From Bacillota bacterium (GTDB lineage Bacteria > Bacillota > Clostridia > Acetivibrionales > DTU013): a stretch of 64,000 nucleotides of DNA. The first letter of the stretch is position 1; every line of letters begins with the position of its first letter. Made by a program: the position numbers and the translations under genes. This document shows, in pieces, positions 43,308 through 51,921 of the stretch. The notes below the pieces were generated by a model that was not told the origin of the DNA, did not search any database, and worked only from the letters and a program-made list of their open reading frames with translations. Where the stretch lies: assembly GCA_023412665.1 (NCBI GenBank), contig JAEZCA010000021.1:1-64000 (forward strand). The letters are read 5' to 3'.

Positions 43308-44105
43308 TCATACATGTATATCCAGGTCCCTCCATATTTTGTTGAAGTAGTACCTGAATTCAGGCGCTTCCCTGCAGCTCATGGGCGTTTTCCTGTCGCA
43401 GGTAAGGCTGATGTCGTAAATTCTTTTTATTGTCCCGGGCCTTCGTGTCATCACAACGACCCTGTCGGCCATGCTGATGCTCTCAGCTATGTCATGGGTA
43501 ACCAGGACGGCAGTTTTGTTTTCCCGCTTGATAATGCCGTAGATATCCTCGGCTACAGCGAGTCTGGTCTGATAATCCAACGCTGAAAAGGCTTCATCCA
43601 GCAAAAGTATCTGCGGGTCGATCGCCAATGTCCTGATAAGGGCAGCCCTCTGGCGCATACCCCCTGAAAGCTGATGCGGGTATTTGTCTTTGAACTCCTG
43701 AAGTCCGTAAGTTTCAAGCAAGCCAGAAACACGTTCCCTTGATGCATTGTTCAGTGTCCTTGTTATTTCGAGCCCAAGGATGACATTTTCGAATATGGTC
43801 CTCCATTCAAAGAGGTAATCCTTCTGCAGCATGTAGCCCACCTGGTTCGCCGACCTGGTCACCTGCCTTCCGCCAACGATGACGGAGCCCTCGGAAGGAT
43901 GAAGAAGACCTGCCATAAGTGACAGGAGAGTTGACTTTCCACAGCCGCTTGGCCCTACTATACTGACGAATTCGCCCTCTTCCACAGTCAGGTTTACATC
44001 CTCAAGGGCTGTTACCTCTCCATTTAGCGAGTGATATTTCATTCCAAGATTATGTACTTCCACTATAGCTCCCAAAATACCATCCTCCGTATCGAGCCCT
44101 GACAC
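43308..44105 (-). CDS. ABC transporter ATPase (SsuB/TauB type)
   Basis: This 265-residue protein has Walker A GPSGCGKST near residue 53, a Q-loop MLQKDYLFEWR, signature QLSGGMRQRAALIRTL, Walker B ILLLDEAFSALD and switch His LVTHDIAES. It is the energising subunit of the importer whose permease and binding protein follow. Good ribosome sites also precede internal TTG and GTG codons near residues 11 and 15, so the true N-terminus may be shorter. It is the first gene of the operon. Confidence 0.92.
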   Translation of the reverse strand: MSGLDTEDGILGAIVEVHNLGMKYHSLNGEVTALEDVNLTVEEGEFVSIVGPSGCGKSTLLSLMAGLLHPSEGSVIVGGRQVTRSANQVGYMLQKDYLFEWRTIFENVILGLEITRTLNNASRERVSGLLETYGLQEFKDKYPHQLSGGMRQRAALIRTLAIDPQILLLDEAFSALDYQTRLAVAEDIYGIIKRENKTAVLVTHDIAESISMADRVVVMTRRPGTIKRIYDISLTCDRKTPMSCREAPEFRYYFNKIWRDLDIHV

Positions 44106-44268
44106 CTTCGCTGCGTGGCCTTCTTGAACCGTACACTGCGGTCCACCTGCAGGATCGTTTTTATGTACAGTACAGTATATAGTTTTTTTAGGTAAACAGT
44201 GAAAGAAAAATTAAGCTCCTCTGTTCACATACAGGCAGTCAACATAATCTAATTACAAGCATTATATA

Positions 44269-44298
44269 TTGAACTATTTTCATAACTTGTGGTAAAAT
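44269..44298 (+). promoter_or_regulatory. Promoter for FIST gene
   Basis: TTGAAC (44269-44274), 18 bases and TAAAAT (44293-44298) lie about 40 bases upstream of the FIST protein start in the divergent gap with the ABC operon. Confidence 0.55.
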
Positions 44299-44339
44299 AT
44301 AGTATATGAAGAGGGAATATGCAATCCCAAGGAGGATAT

Positions 44340-45410
44340 ATGTATTTCAAGACACTGGGCGACCTGGATAACTATGTCGCCGGCACCCTTTTTTCATCCT
44401 CGGATCAGCTTATGATCATGGTCGGTGAAAAATCTGCGGATCAGGTCCCTGAAATGATCGACCGCTTGAATCAGTACCATGTCAGCTTTTTTGGCGGCAT
44501 ATTTCCTGAAATAATAGTTGGCAATAAGAATAGAAAAGAGGGGTATGTTGTTGAAAAACTTCAACCTGTATATTCTTCTCTTGTTTTTCCCTTTATGATG
44601 CGATTCTCACAGGATAGAGAAAAACTGCGAGGTGCGACGGCCATCGTTTTTGTCGACGGATTGTCCGGCAGAATGAAGGATCTTGCTGATACAGTCTATG
44701 GCAAGCTCGGAGATACAGTGACATATGTCGGAGGCGGAGCAGGCTTTTATGATATGCATCACAGACCTTGCATATTCAATAATAAGCAGCTTTACGAAGA
44801 TGCTCTTTACATTTGCATTATCAGCAACAAAACTCATATGGCTCTGGAGCATGGCTGGAATAAAATGTCCGGGCCATATTATGTAAAAAGATCCTATGAC
44901 AATATAATATCGTTCCTGGACAGTTATAAGGCTTTTGACGTCTATCGCCATGTCATAGAAGAGGAAGAGGACCTGACTCTTTTCAAGGAGGATTTTTTCA
45001 TCTATGCAAAGGATCACCCCTTCGGGATACATGAAGAGGACGGCTCACTGATAGTAAGAGATCCTATTGCTGTCAATGACAACGACGAGATCATTTGTGT
45101 CGCGGGTATCACTGAAGGCTCCGAAGTATATGTACTTAAGGGCGATGCCGACACGCTCCTAGATTCATCACTGCGGATCACACAAACCTGCCGGGACAAT
45201 GCTCCCCAAAAGTACTTGCCGCTTTTATTCGACTGCATATCCAGAGCAATGTTTCTTGGTAAAAGCTTCTCAGACGAGCTCGACAATATTCAAGCCAACT
45301 TAAACTATGGCGTCGAAGGCGCCCTTTCAATAGGAGAGGTCGCCACCAGAAAAAACGGAGAGCTGGTCATCCACAACAAGTCTACAGTACTGGCAATAAT
45401 AGAGCTTTGA
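44340..45410 (+). CDS. FIST-domain sensor protein
   Basis: This 356-residue protein has a FIST N-domain (about residues 15-180; SADQVPEMIDRLNQYHVSFF, ATAIVFVDGLSGRMKDLAD, VTYVGGGAGFYDMH) and a FIST C-domain (about 190-345; HPFGIHEEDGSLIVRDPIAV, GSEVYVLKGD, LFDCISRAMFLGKSF, NGELVIHNKSTVLAIIEL). FIST proteins are soluble small-ligand sensors, possibly for amino-acid-like compounds, that usually work with signalling partners. No partner gene is adjacent. I use the ATG at 44340, five bases behind AAGGAGG; an ATG seven codons earlier has no ribosome site. Confidence 0.88.
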   Translation: MYFKTLGDLDNYVAGTLFSSSDQLMIMVGEKSADQVPEMIDRLNQYHVSFFGGIFPEIIVGNKNRKEGYVVEKLQPVYSSLVFPFMMRFSQDREKLRGATAIVFVDGLSGRMKDLADTVYGKLGDTVTYVGGGAGFYDMHHRPCIFNNKQLYEDALYICIISNKTHMALEHGWNKMSGPYYVKRSYDNIISFLDSYKAFDVYRHVIEEEEDLTLFKEDFFIYAKDHPFGIHEEDGSLIVRDPIAVNDNDEIICVAGITEGSEVYVLKGDADTLLDSSLRITQTCRDNAPQKYLPLLFDCISRAMFLGKSFSDELDNIQANLNYGVEGALSIGEVATRKNGELVIHNKSTVLAIIEL

Positions 45411-45482
45411 TACATTGGATAACTATTCCACCCGGGCTCAATTTGATATAATCATATTCAACGCTTCTATTACGCTGCAGTG

Positions 45483-47018
45483 TCAGGATATTTCTTCATT
45501 GAGCAGATTGAAATATTCCTCAAGGGTCAGTCCCTTAGCCGTTATATCTGCTGCAACATCCCTGCCTACATAGCGAAAGTGCCAGGGTTCATATTTATAT
45601 CCGGTGACAGCCTCCCGGTCTTTGGGATATCTGAGTATAAAGCCGAATTCTGCTGCGTTTTCAGCCAGCCACTTACCCTCCTGCGATTTGCTGAAGGATT
45701 CATAAAGGTTGTAGTTCATGGCTCTGGAGGATATATCAACTGCAAGTCCCGTTTGATGCTCGCTTTGACCCGGTTTTGCACTAACTCTCTGCGCCAGCAA
45801 TACACCCAGCATATTTGTATACTTAGTAAAAACCGTCGTCTGAAGGTTGTAGGATCTATAACCTGATACAGCATAAAGCTCTATGCCCTCGCTCTTAGCT
45901 TTGGCAAACAACTCCGTCAGTGCTTCGGAAGCCTCTTTCCTCATATATCTGGCTTCTGCCCTACCCTTGTACGGCACCTGCAGCATGACAAGGTCATTGG
46001 GCTTCCAGGATGCCGGGAGACTTCTATCTTTATTGACAACAACAATGAGGCTGCTTGCATCATTTATGGATGTGGCCTCTAAATACCCCCTGATTGCTTT
46101 CGGTTTCTCCGGTGATTGAGCTTCTATTGTTATCTCAGGAGCCTGTGAGAGACCCTGGGGCTGCGATGCAACCGGCAATCCCTGTGCATCATGATCGGAT
46201 GATTCTGTCTGTATGGTCTGCAAGTCCGTTGTGCTCTGAGTGGACGATGCATTTGGGGATTGTCTTGTTTCTGCAGGGATGTGCTGTGCTGCTTGATCAT
46301 CCGGTATGACCGGTGTATCTATAACAGCTTGCGAGTTGGCTTCTGCCGGTGCTAGTGCCGCCGGTGTATCTGCTACAGCTGCTGTATCAGTATCAAGTGA
46401 GACTTGCTCGTCTTCTGCGGGCAGAGCATCAGGTGTATCAGCTGCAGTTGCTGTATCCGTATCAACTGAGACTTGCTCATCTTCTGCGGGCAGAGTATCA
46501 GGTGCCGCCTGCGCATCCTGTGGCTGGGAAGCTTCCAGTTCCTCAGGTATAATTACCTCGACATTATCCGAGGTGATCTGATCAAGCTTCAATGCTTTGC
46601 CCGGACTGATGTATATTGTTCCCTTGATGACCAGTCTGCTCAGAACAACATTGTCAGCGTATATATATAAATTGCCGTTCAAAACGATATCCGCCAGCGC
46701 AGCATTGTCAGCTGTCACTTTTATATCCTTAGTTATCTCCACAGGAGCTGCCTTGTCTGCAGGTCCGTAAACACAGCCCTCCTCATCAAGCACCAGTACA
46801 GGACCGTTTATGACCTTCGTTTCAGAACCGTTTTCTCTGACTATTTCAGCAAGGATCGTCTGCTGATATGCCACATTTTCAGGACCGGCCGTAATTACCG
46901 AGGCTGGTGTATTATTTTGATCAGGAGCACTATTTTCCGATGCGCCAACCGATACTTTTGAGCTGCCCAATAGTATAAAAACACTTAAAATGAATACCAA
47001 ACCTGTCTTGATCCTCAT
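45483..47018 (-). CDS. VanY-type D-alanyl-D-alanine carboxypeptidase, secreted
   Basis: This roughly 511-residue protein begins with a signal peptide. A beta-strand-rich region of unknown role (about residues 45-150) is followed by a long Ala/Asp/Gln-rich linker containing a 23-residue tandem duplication. The C-terminal peptidase domain is M15B type (about 300-505): SGYRSYNLQ, the zinc motif SEHQTGLAVDIS with His and Asp, and EPWHFRYVG with the catalytic Glu and third zinc His. It trims peptidoglycan peptides outside the cell. The start is the ATG at 47018, behind GGGGGG. Confidence 0.9.
   Translation of the reverse strand: MRIKTGLVFILSVFILLGSSKVSVGASENSAPDQNNTPASVITAGPENVAYQQTILAEIVRENGSETKVINGPVLVLDEEGCVYGPADKAAPVEITKDIKVTADNAALADIVLNGNLYIYADNVVLSRLVIKGTIYISPGKALKLDQITSDNVEVIIPEELEASQPQDAQAAPDTLPAEDEQVSVDTDTATAADTPDALPAEDEQVSLDTDTAAVADTPAALAPAEANSQAVIDTPVIPDDQAAQHIPAETRQSPNASSTQSTTDLQTIQTESSDHDAQGLPVASQPQGLSQAPEITIEAQSPEKPKAIRGYLEATSINDASSLIVVVNKDRSLPASWKPNDLVMLQVPYKGRAEARYMRKEASEALTELFAKAKSEGIELYAVSGYRSYNLQTTVFTKYTNMLGVLLAQRVSAKPGQSEHQTGLAVDISSRAMNYNLYESFSKSQEGKWLAENAAEFGFILRYPKDREAVTGYKYEPWHFRYVGRDVAADITAKGLTLEEYFNLLNEEIS
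46363..46500. repeat. 69-bp tandem duplication in carboxypeptidase linker
   Basis: Two near-identical 69-bp units at 46363-46431 and 46432-46500 encode the 23-residue repeats LPAEDEQVS[VL]DTDTA.. in the linker. The divergence is a few bases only, so the duplication is recent. Confidence 0.85.
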
Positions 47019-47057
47019 CAGGATACCCCCCAAAGTATGCAGCACTGCCTGGAAAGG

Positions 47058-47136
47058 ACACCGTCCACCAAGCGACTCTCAACCTGTAGGGCTGAATATG
47101 CAGGGAGGTGGGGACATCTGTCCCTTCGTCACAATA
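47058..47136. repeat. Degenerate dispersed element
   Basis: CCACCAAGCGA, then TCAACC/GGGCTGAATA, then GGGAGGTGGGGACATCTGTC and a CTTCGTCAC terminus follow the element's block order with many changes. It lies between the carboxypeptidase start and the EtfA terminator. Confidence 0.5.
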
Positions 47137-47198
47137 AGTATACATAAAATTATTCAAAATTTGTAGTCCTGCCGGAAGATTTTTTAAGAATTAAGGTA

Positions 47199-47239
47199 TA
47201 AAAAACGCCATCCGGTATTTATCACCGAATGACGTTTTG
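47199..47239 (-). terminator. Terminator of the acd-etf operon
   Basis: On the minus strand AAAACGTCATTCGGT and ACCGGATGGCGTTTT pair with two mismatches and are followed by a T-run. It lies about 40 bases behind the EtfA stop. Confidence 0.75.
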
Positions 47240-47275
47240 CTTGATTGCTTATTGTGAAAACCCGAAATTCCCATC

Positions 47276-48469
47276 TCAGGCCAGCTTCTTTTTAAACTCA
47301 GAGATCAAGGCCGGCAATACCTCCAGTACATCACCCACTATGCCCAGCGTCGCAGCTTTGAATATCGGCGCCTCCGGATCCTTGTTTATGGCAATGATGG
47401 TATCGGAAGACGACATTCCAGCCAGGTGCTGTACTGCGCCTGATATACCGCAGGCAAAATACACCTTCGGGCCGACGGTCTTTCCTGTCTGGCCTACCTG
47501 ATGGCTGTAGTCCACCCACCCTGCGTCTACGGTTGCACGGGATGCTCCCACAGCTCCGCCCAGGACATCCGCCAGCTCCTGTATCAGGGCAAAGTTTTTG
47601 GGATCTCCCATTCCCCTGCCGCCTGATACAATAATATCAGCTTCTGTCAGGTTCACTTTTTCACATAAGGTCGAAACTATATCAACGGCCTTTACCTTTA
47701 CATCCTCGGGTATGACCACGTCCGGCCTTATAATTTCACCATTTCTCGATGCATCCGGCTCGGATGCCTTCATCACCTTTGGCCTGACCGTGGACATCTG
47801 AGGCCTGTGATTCGGGCAGATAATAGTTGCCATCAGATTACCGCCAAAGGCGGGACGGGTCTGGAGAAGAAGTCTTTTCTCCATATCGATCTCCAGCTTT
47901 GTGCAGTCAGCCGTAAGTCCGGTATTCAGCCTTGATGCCACTCTGGGAGCAAGAGAACGTCCGTAGGTAGTCGCACCCATAAGCACGATTTCGGGTTTGT
48001 ATCTGCCAATCAGCTGTACGAATATATCGGCATACGATTCATCATTGAAATTCTTCAATGATGGGTGATCGACCATGTAAACCTCGTCTGCTCCATATGA
48101 TATCAGCTTCTTTGCGGCCGCTTCCATATTCTCGCCCAGCAGCACCGCGGCCAGTTTCACACCAAGCTGATCAGCAAGCTTTCTGCCCTCTCCCAGCAGT
48201 TCTAGTGATACGCTTGCGATCTCGCCGCCCTTTTGTTCTCCAAACACCCACACATCTTTATAAAGTGAAATATCTGCAACAGCGCCTCCCTCATCCTTCT
48301 CAAAATCAATAGCCTTGAACTTGCATGATGAGACGCACGCGCCGCAAAGAGTGCAGTTATCCTGAATTTCAGCTTTCCTGTCGATTATTTTTATAGCACT
48401 GAAGGGACATGCACCTTGGCATATCTTACAGCCTACACATTTTTCAAGCAGAATCCTTATACTTGCCAT
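47276..48469 (-). CDS. etfA: Electron transfer flavoprotein alpha subunit with ferredoxin domain
   Basis: This protein of about 397 residues starts with a two-cluster ferredoxin domain (CVGCKICQGACP and CTLCGACVSSCK), followed by an ETF alpha domain. The FAD-binding part has SGGRGMGDPKNF, VGASRATVDAGW, QVGQTGKTVGPKVYFACGIS and INKDPEAPIF. An ETF-alpha with this extra ferredoxin domain is typical of electron-bifurcating ETFs such as CarE and LctC. It follows EtfB by about 102 bases and is the third gene of the operon. The start is the ATG behind GGAGG at 48469. Confidence 0.92.
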   Translation of the reverse strand: MASIRILLEKCVGCKICQGACPFSAIKIIDRKAEIQDNCTLCGACVSSCKFKAIDFEKDEGGAVADISLYKDVWVFGEQKGGEIASVSLELLGEGRKLADQLGVKLAAVLLGENMEAAAKKLISYGADEVYMVDHPSLKNFNDESYADIFVQLIGRYKPEIVLMGATTYGRSLAPRVASRLNTGLTADCTKLEIDMEKRLLLQTRPAFGGNLMATIICPNHRPQMSTVRPKVMKASEPDASRNGEIIRPDVVIPEDVKVKAVDIVSTLCEKVNLTEADIIVSGGRGMGDPKNFALIQELADVLGGAVGASRATVDAGWVDYSHQVGQTGKTVGPKVYFACGISGAVQHLAGMSSSDTIIAINKDPEAPIFKAATLGIVGDVLEVLPALISEFKKKLA

Positions 48470-48571
48470 TTTATAACCTCCAAAATAATTTCCATGCACC
48501 CTGCATCAGTCCACGCCTGCAGCCGTCCAAACGCTCGGCACACCGCGGTGGAGCAGGCACTGGCTGTCAGC

Positions 48572-49366
48572 TTATCCGCATACCGGAAACTTCATGGTCA
48601 TCAGCTTTTCCGCCAGCTTTCTCGCCTGTTCGGCAGCATCGCCCTCAATCATTTCGCTCTCTATCTCGTGGATCGGCACAAAGGTCTTGACCACCTGGGT
48701 AGGCGATCCCTTCAGTCCGCAAAGGTCTTTATCCGCACCTATGTCATCGGCGGTCCAGACATTAACAACAGCCTTTTTTGCCCTCATCATATTCTTGATG
48801 GACGGAAGCCTGGGTTCATTGATTTCCTTTACGACGGTAATAACTGCCGGCAGCGGCATTTCCACGACCTCATAACCATCCTCCGTCATTCTCTGGCACC
48901 TTATATAGCCTTCCCTGATTTCCTCTATTTTTCTTACATAAGTGGTATGCGGGTATCCCAGCTTCTCTGCGAGGCTCGGTCCGACCTGCGCCGTATCGCC
49001 GTCGGTGGCCTGTTTTCCGCATATGATCAGATCCACATCCCCGATTTTATCCACGCCCTTTGAGAGCGCATATGCAGTTGCGAGAGTGTCGGCGCCCGCA
49101 AAAGCCCTGTCACTGAGCAATACTGCGTCGTCCACTCCTAGGCCTATCGTGCTTTTCAACAGCTCCGCCACAGCAGGAATACCCATGCTGAGCACCGTGA
49201 CCTTGCCTCCGGTCTTTTCCTTTATGCGCAGACCTTCCTCGACGGCATATGTATCAAAAGGGTTTATTATTGCCTCCACGCCCTCGCGGATAATCGTGTT
49301 TGTCTCCTTGTTCATCTTCACTTCCATGGTTCCCGGAACCTGTTTGACACAGACAACTATGTTCAT
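48572..49366 (-). CDS. etfB: Electron transfer flavoprotein beta subunit
   Basis: This 264-residue protein begins IVVCVKQVPGT, with the conserved NPFDTYAVEEGLRIKEK and ADLIICGKQATDGDTAQVGP-like segments; the latter binds the second flavin or AMP. It pairs with EtfA to pass electrons from the adjacent acyl-CoA dehydrogenase, and in bifurcating types also to ferredoxin and NAD. It lies 49 bases behind the dehydrogenase gene and is co-transcribed with it. Confidence 0.94.
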   Translation of the reverse strand: MNIVVCVKQVPGTMEVKMNKETNTIIREGVEAIINPFDTYAVEEGLRIKEKTGGKVTVLSMGIPAVAELLKSTIGLGVDDAVLLSDRAFAGADTLATAYALSKGVDKIGDVDLIICGKQATDGDTAQVGPSLAEKLGYPHTTYVRKIEEIREGYIRCQRMTEDGYEVVEMPLPAVITVVKEINEPRLPSIKNMMRAKKAVVNVWTADDIGADKDLCGLKGSPTQVVKTFVPIHEIESEMIEGDAAEQARKLAEKLMTMKFPVCG

Positions 49367-49415
49367 AATGATAATCTCTCCCCATTGCTCGATTGCCCGG
49401 TAATATTGATCGTTT

Positions 49416-50570
49416 CTATTTTTTCGCAGACTCTTTTATAAGCTCCAGAGCTATAACATTTCTCTGGATCTGGTTTGTCCCTTCATATATCTGCGTGATC
49501 TTGGCATCGCGCATCTTCTTCTCAACAGGATACTCCTTCATATATCCGTATCCGCCAAGGACCTGAACGGCGTCGGTGGTCACCTTCATTGCCGTGTCGG
49601 AGGCAAATACCTTGCACATTGCCGATTCCTTGGAGAAATCCTTCGCTCCGCTGTCAATGAAACGGCAGGTCTGGTAGACAAGGGCTCTGGATGCTTCTAT
49701 CTGTATGGCCATGTCCGCCAGTATATGCTGTATGGCCTGGAATGATGATATAGGCTGACCAAACTGTACTCTTTGCTTGGAGTATTTCACTGCTTCCTCA
49801 AAAGCTCCCTGGGCAATACCCAAAGCCTGCGCAGCAACGCCCGGCCTTGTCCTGTCAAGGGTTTTCATGGCTACTATGAAGCCCATGCCTTCTCTGGCGA
49901 GCAGGTTTTCCTTCGGGATCCTGCAGTTTTCAAAAACGAGCTCGCTGGTGCAGGATGCCCTTATACCCATTTTATTTTCCTTCTTGCCAAAGGAGAAACC
50001 GGGCGTGCCCTTTTCCACGATAAATGCTGAAAAGCCTCTGGCTCCCTTGCTTCTGTTTGTGCATGCTACAACTGTATATATATCAGCTTCTCCGCCGTTT
50101 GTGATCCACTGCTTGGTGCCATTGAGCACATACTCATCTCCGTCTAGAACGGCTGTAGTGCGAACGCCGGCGGCATCACTGCCTGCATCAGCCTCGGTAA
50201 GGCCAAATGCGGCAAGCTTTTTGCCTGAAGCTATATCAGGAAGGTATTTTTGCTTCTGCTCATCATTTCCAAACAGTATGATCGGGAACGTACCTAGCCC
50301 GGTCCCTGCAAATGCCAGTGAGATACCGCCGCAGGCCCGGCTGAGCTCCTCCACCACAAGCGCCATTTCAAGTATGCCGCCGCCAAGTCCGCCGTACTCC
50401 TCAGGTATGTAAACGCCGCACAGATCCGAATCTGCAAGGACTTTCATGATATCATGCGGAAATTTTCCTTCTTCATCATACTGGATCGCAACCGGCGCAA
50501 TCTTCTCATCAGCTATCTTTGCAGCCAGCTCCTTTATCATTTGCTGTTCTTCTGTCAGGAAATAATTCAT
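49416..50570 (-). CDS. Acyl-CoA dehydrogenase
   Basis: This 384-residue flavoprotein has the family signatures AFGLTEADAGSDAAGVRTTA and QVLGGYGYMKEYPVEKKMRD, and the catalytic Glu in IYEGTNQIQRN near residue 365. It is the size and pattern of short-chain (butyryl-type) acyl-CoA dehydrogenases. The gene order dehydrogenase-EtfB-EtfA with ferredoxin domain equals that of caffeyl-CoA reductase carCDE, so a bifurcating enoyl-CoA reductase is likely; the acyl substrate cannot be read. The start is the ATG at 50570, eight bases behind GAGGAG. Confidence 0.9.
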   Translation of the reverse strand: MNYFLTEEQQMIKELAAKIADEKIAPVAIQYDEEGKFPHDIMKVLADSDLCGVYIPEEYGGLGGGILEMALVVEELSRACGGISLAFAGTGLGTFPIILFGNDEQKQKYLPDIASGKKLAAFGLTEADAGSDAAGVRTTAVLDGDEYVLNGTKQWITNGGEADIYTVVACTNRSKGARGFSAFIVEKGTPGFSFGKKENKMGIRASCTSELVFENCRIPKENLLAREGMGFIVAMKTLDRTRPGVAAQALGIAQGAFEEAVKYSKQRVQFGQPISSFQAIQHILADMAIQIEASRALVYQTCRFIDSGAKDFSKESAMCKVFASDTAMKVTTDAVQVLGGYGYMKEYPVEKKMRDAKITQIYEGTNQIQRNVIALELIKESAKK

Positions 50571-50757
50571 TATACACACTCCTCTTCCCCCGGGCTTCTT
50601 GTATTACCGCTTATAATATTATTCAGCGTACAGCCCTTCAATGACATTGTTTTAGTATTTGCTATTATTATCAGGTAATAAAATTACATCATCAAGTATA
50701 CTATAAATTTCCTACAGGTGCAATAATTGATTTTCATTAGGGGGTTATGACCCAAAA

Positions 50758-50781
50758 AGGAGGCCCCTCATGAGGCCTCCT
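50758..50781 (-). terminator. Terminator behind zinc-ribbon lipoprotein gene
   Basis: On the minus strand GAGGCCTCATGAGGGGCCTCC forms a tight stem followed by TTTTT. It lies about 65 bases downstream of the lipoprotein gene. Confidence 0.8.
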
Positions 50782-50846
50782 CTGAAATCTTTAGATATTT
50801 CCTTACCACAGCTATCATCAGCGATCCGCTACATCACTCTCAGTAT

Positions 50847-51689
50847 TTACTGTGATATTTTTCCGCCGCAGGCAGAACAGAAAACCGCACTGCTCTTTTG
50901 CTCCGAATTGCAATGCGGGCAATGGATAACCGTAGCATTATCTGCAGCAGGTGTCGTCGCTGCTACCATCGGGGCTGCGGGTGCCGTGGGAGTCGCTGCC
51001 GTTGCTGCGGAAGATTTATTTTGCTTCCTCTTACCAATAATTACAATTACAGCTACTACAATAACAGCAATGATCAACACATACAGCAGCCATCCTGCCC
51101 CACCCCGCTGATACATGACAAACCCGTAGCCTCCGTCCATACTGACGGTTTTACTATCTATCATCCACACATTTGACGACATGTATTTTACATCACCGGG
51201 AAGTATTAATTTAAATTCCGTTAAATCGCCTCCGCCGGATTCCATACCCGCTACCATAACCACATTAAGCCTTCCTGCCCCCTTGATGTCATCTGCGCTG
51301 ACAGGCTCACCTGATTTGGCCTCCCAAATATTAACGAGTTTATCGGGGTATTCCTTCTTAAAATCGGAGTATTTCCCAAAAAACGCCTCATCGTCAAGGA
51401 ATGCAACATTACTGATACTTATATTTGCGGTAATCGTGCCATCCTTCTCTTTTACATTTTTCAACTTTGCTACATCTTTTCCCGCACTCTCGTTGGCTTC
51501 ATCAATGCTGCTTTGAAGCTGTTTTTTTACTTCTGCAAGACCGACCATGCCCTCGGTTTTGATTTCGTATTTCAGATCACATGAGCCATTATTTTTGACC
51601 TTCATTTCAATGCTTATGCACCCGGTCAGAAGCAGAGCAAATGATAGTAAAAGATAGATTCCGGCAGCTGTCCTCAGAATTCTTTTCAT
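50847..51689 (-). CDS. Membrane lipoprotein with C-terminal zinc ribbon
   Basis: This 280-residue protein has a lipoprotein signal with lipobox LTGC near residue 23 and an outer domain (about 25-200) beginning SIEMKVKNNGSCDLKYEI, which resembles LppM-type domains. It then has a membrane segment (about 203-221), an Ala/Pro-rich linker and a C-terminal zinc ribbon (CPHCNSEQKSSAVFCSACG). The topology places the zinc ribbon in the cytoplasm if the anchor crosses once. Function unknown. The start follows AAAGGAG. Confidence 0.78.
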   Translation of the reverse strand: MKRILRTAAGIYLLLSFALLLTGCISIEMKVKNNGSCDLKYEIKTEGMVGLAEVKKQLQSSIDEANESAGKDVAKLKNVKEKDGTITANISISNVAFLDDEAFFGKYSDFKKEYPDKLVNIWEAKSGEPVSADDIKGAGRLNVVMVAGMESGGGDLTEFKLILPGDVKYMSSNVWMIDSKTVSMDGGYGFVMYQRGGAGWLLYVLIIAVIVVAVIVIIGKRKQNKSSAATAATPTAPAAPMVAATTPAADNATVIHCPHCNSEQKSSAVFCSACGGKISQ

Positions 51690-51803
51690 AATAGACTCCT
51701 TTCGATATATTTCTAATAGAGCCTATTCGACATATATCAACAATTTCCTTTTTATTGGGGGTCAGGCTTAAATTATTCCATTTTCAGCCAATACATAATG
51801 AAG

Positions 51804-51890
51804 GCGATGGATGTCCCTCACCACTCAGTACTTTTCAGCCTTCAGGCTGAAAGCACCTGGTGGTGGAGGACATCCATCGCCCCCGTTATA
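51804..51890. repeat. Diverged dispersed element with perfect outer arms
   Basis: GCGATGGATGTCC and GGACATCCATCGC form the outer arms, CACCA/TGGTG pairs inside them, and the TTTTCAGCC/GGCTGAAA core matches the dispersed element. It ends with CGTTATAA near the gatB stop. It is likely a compensated, structurally conserved relative. Confidence 0.7.
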
Positions 51891-51921
51891 AATATTGGCA
51901 TGAAACTAATAAGGGAATAAT

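Noticed and set aside
43138..43350. Plus-strand frame SPRYxLxxASL repeats
   Set aside because: It is a translation of the 11-bp tandem array and not a gene.
44106..44268. TPP or other riboswitch before the ABC importer
   Set aside because: No conserved aptamer sequence was seen, although the importer belongs to a class often controlled by TPP.
46306..46581. Ala/Ser-rich plus-strand open frame
   Set aside because: It is only the complement of the repetitive linker of the carboxypeptidase.
48416..49063. Plus-strand open frame opposite etfB
   Set aside because: Shadow of the conserved etf genes; no start signal.
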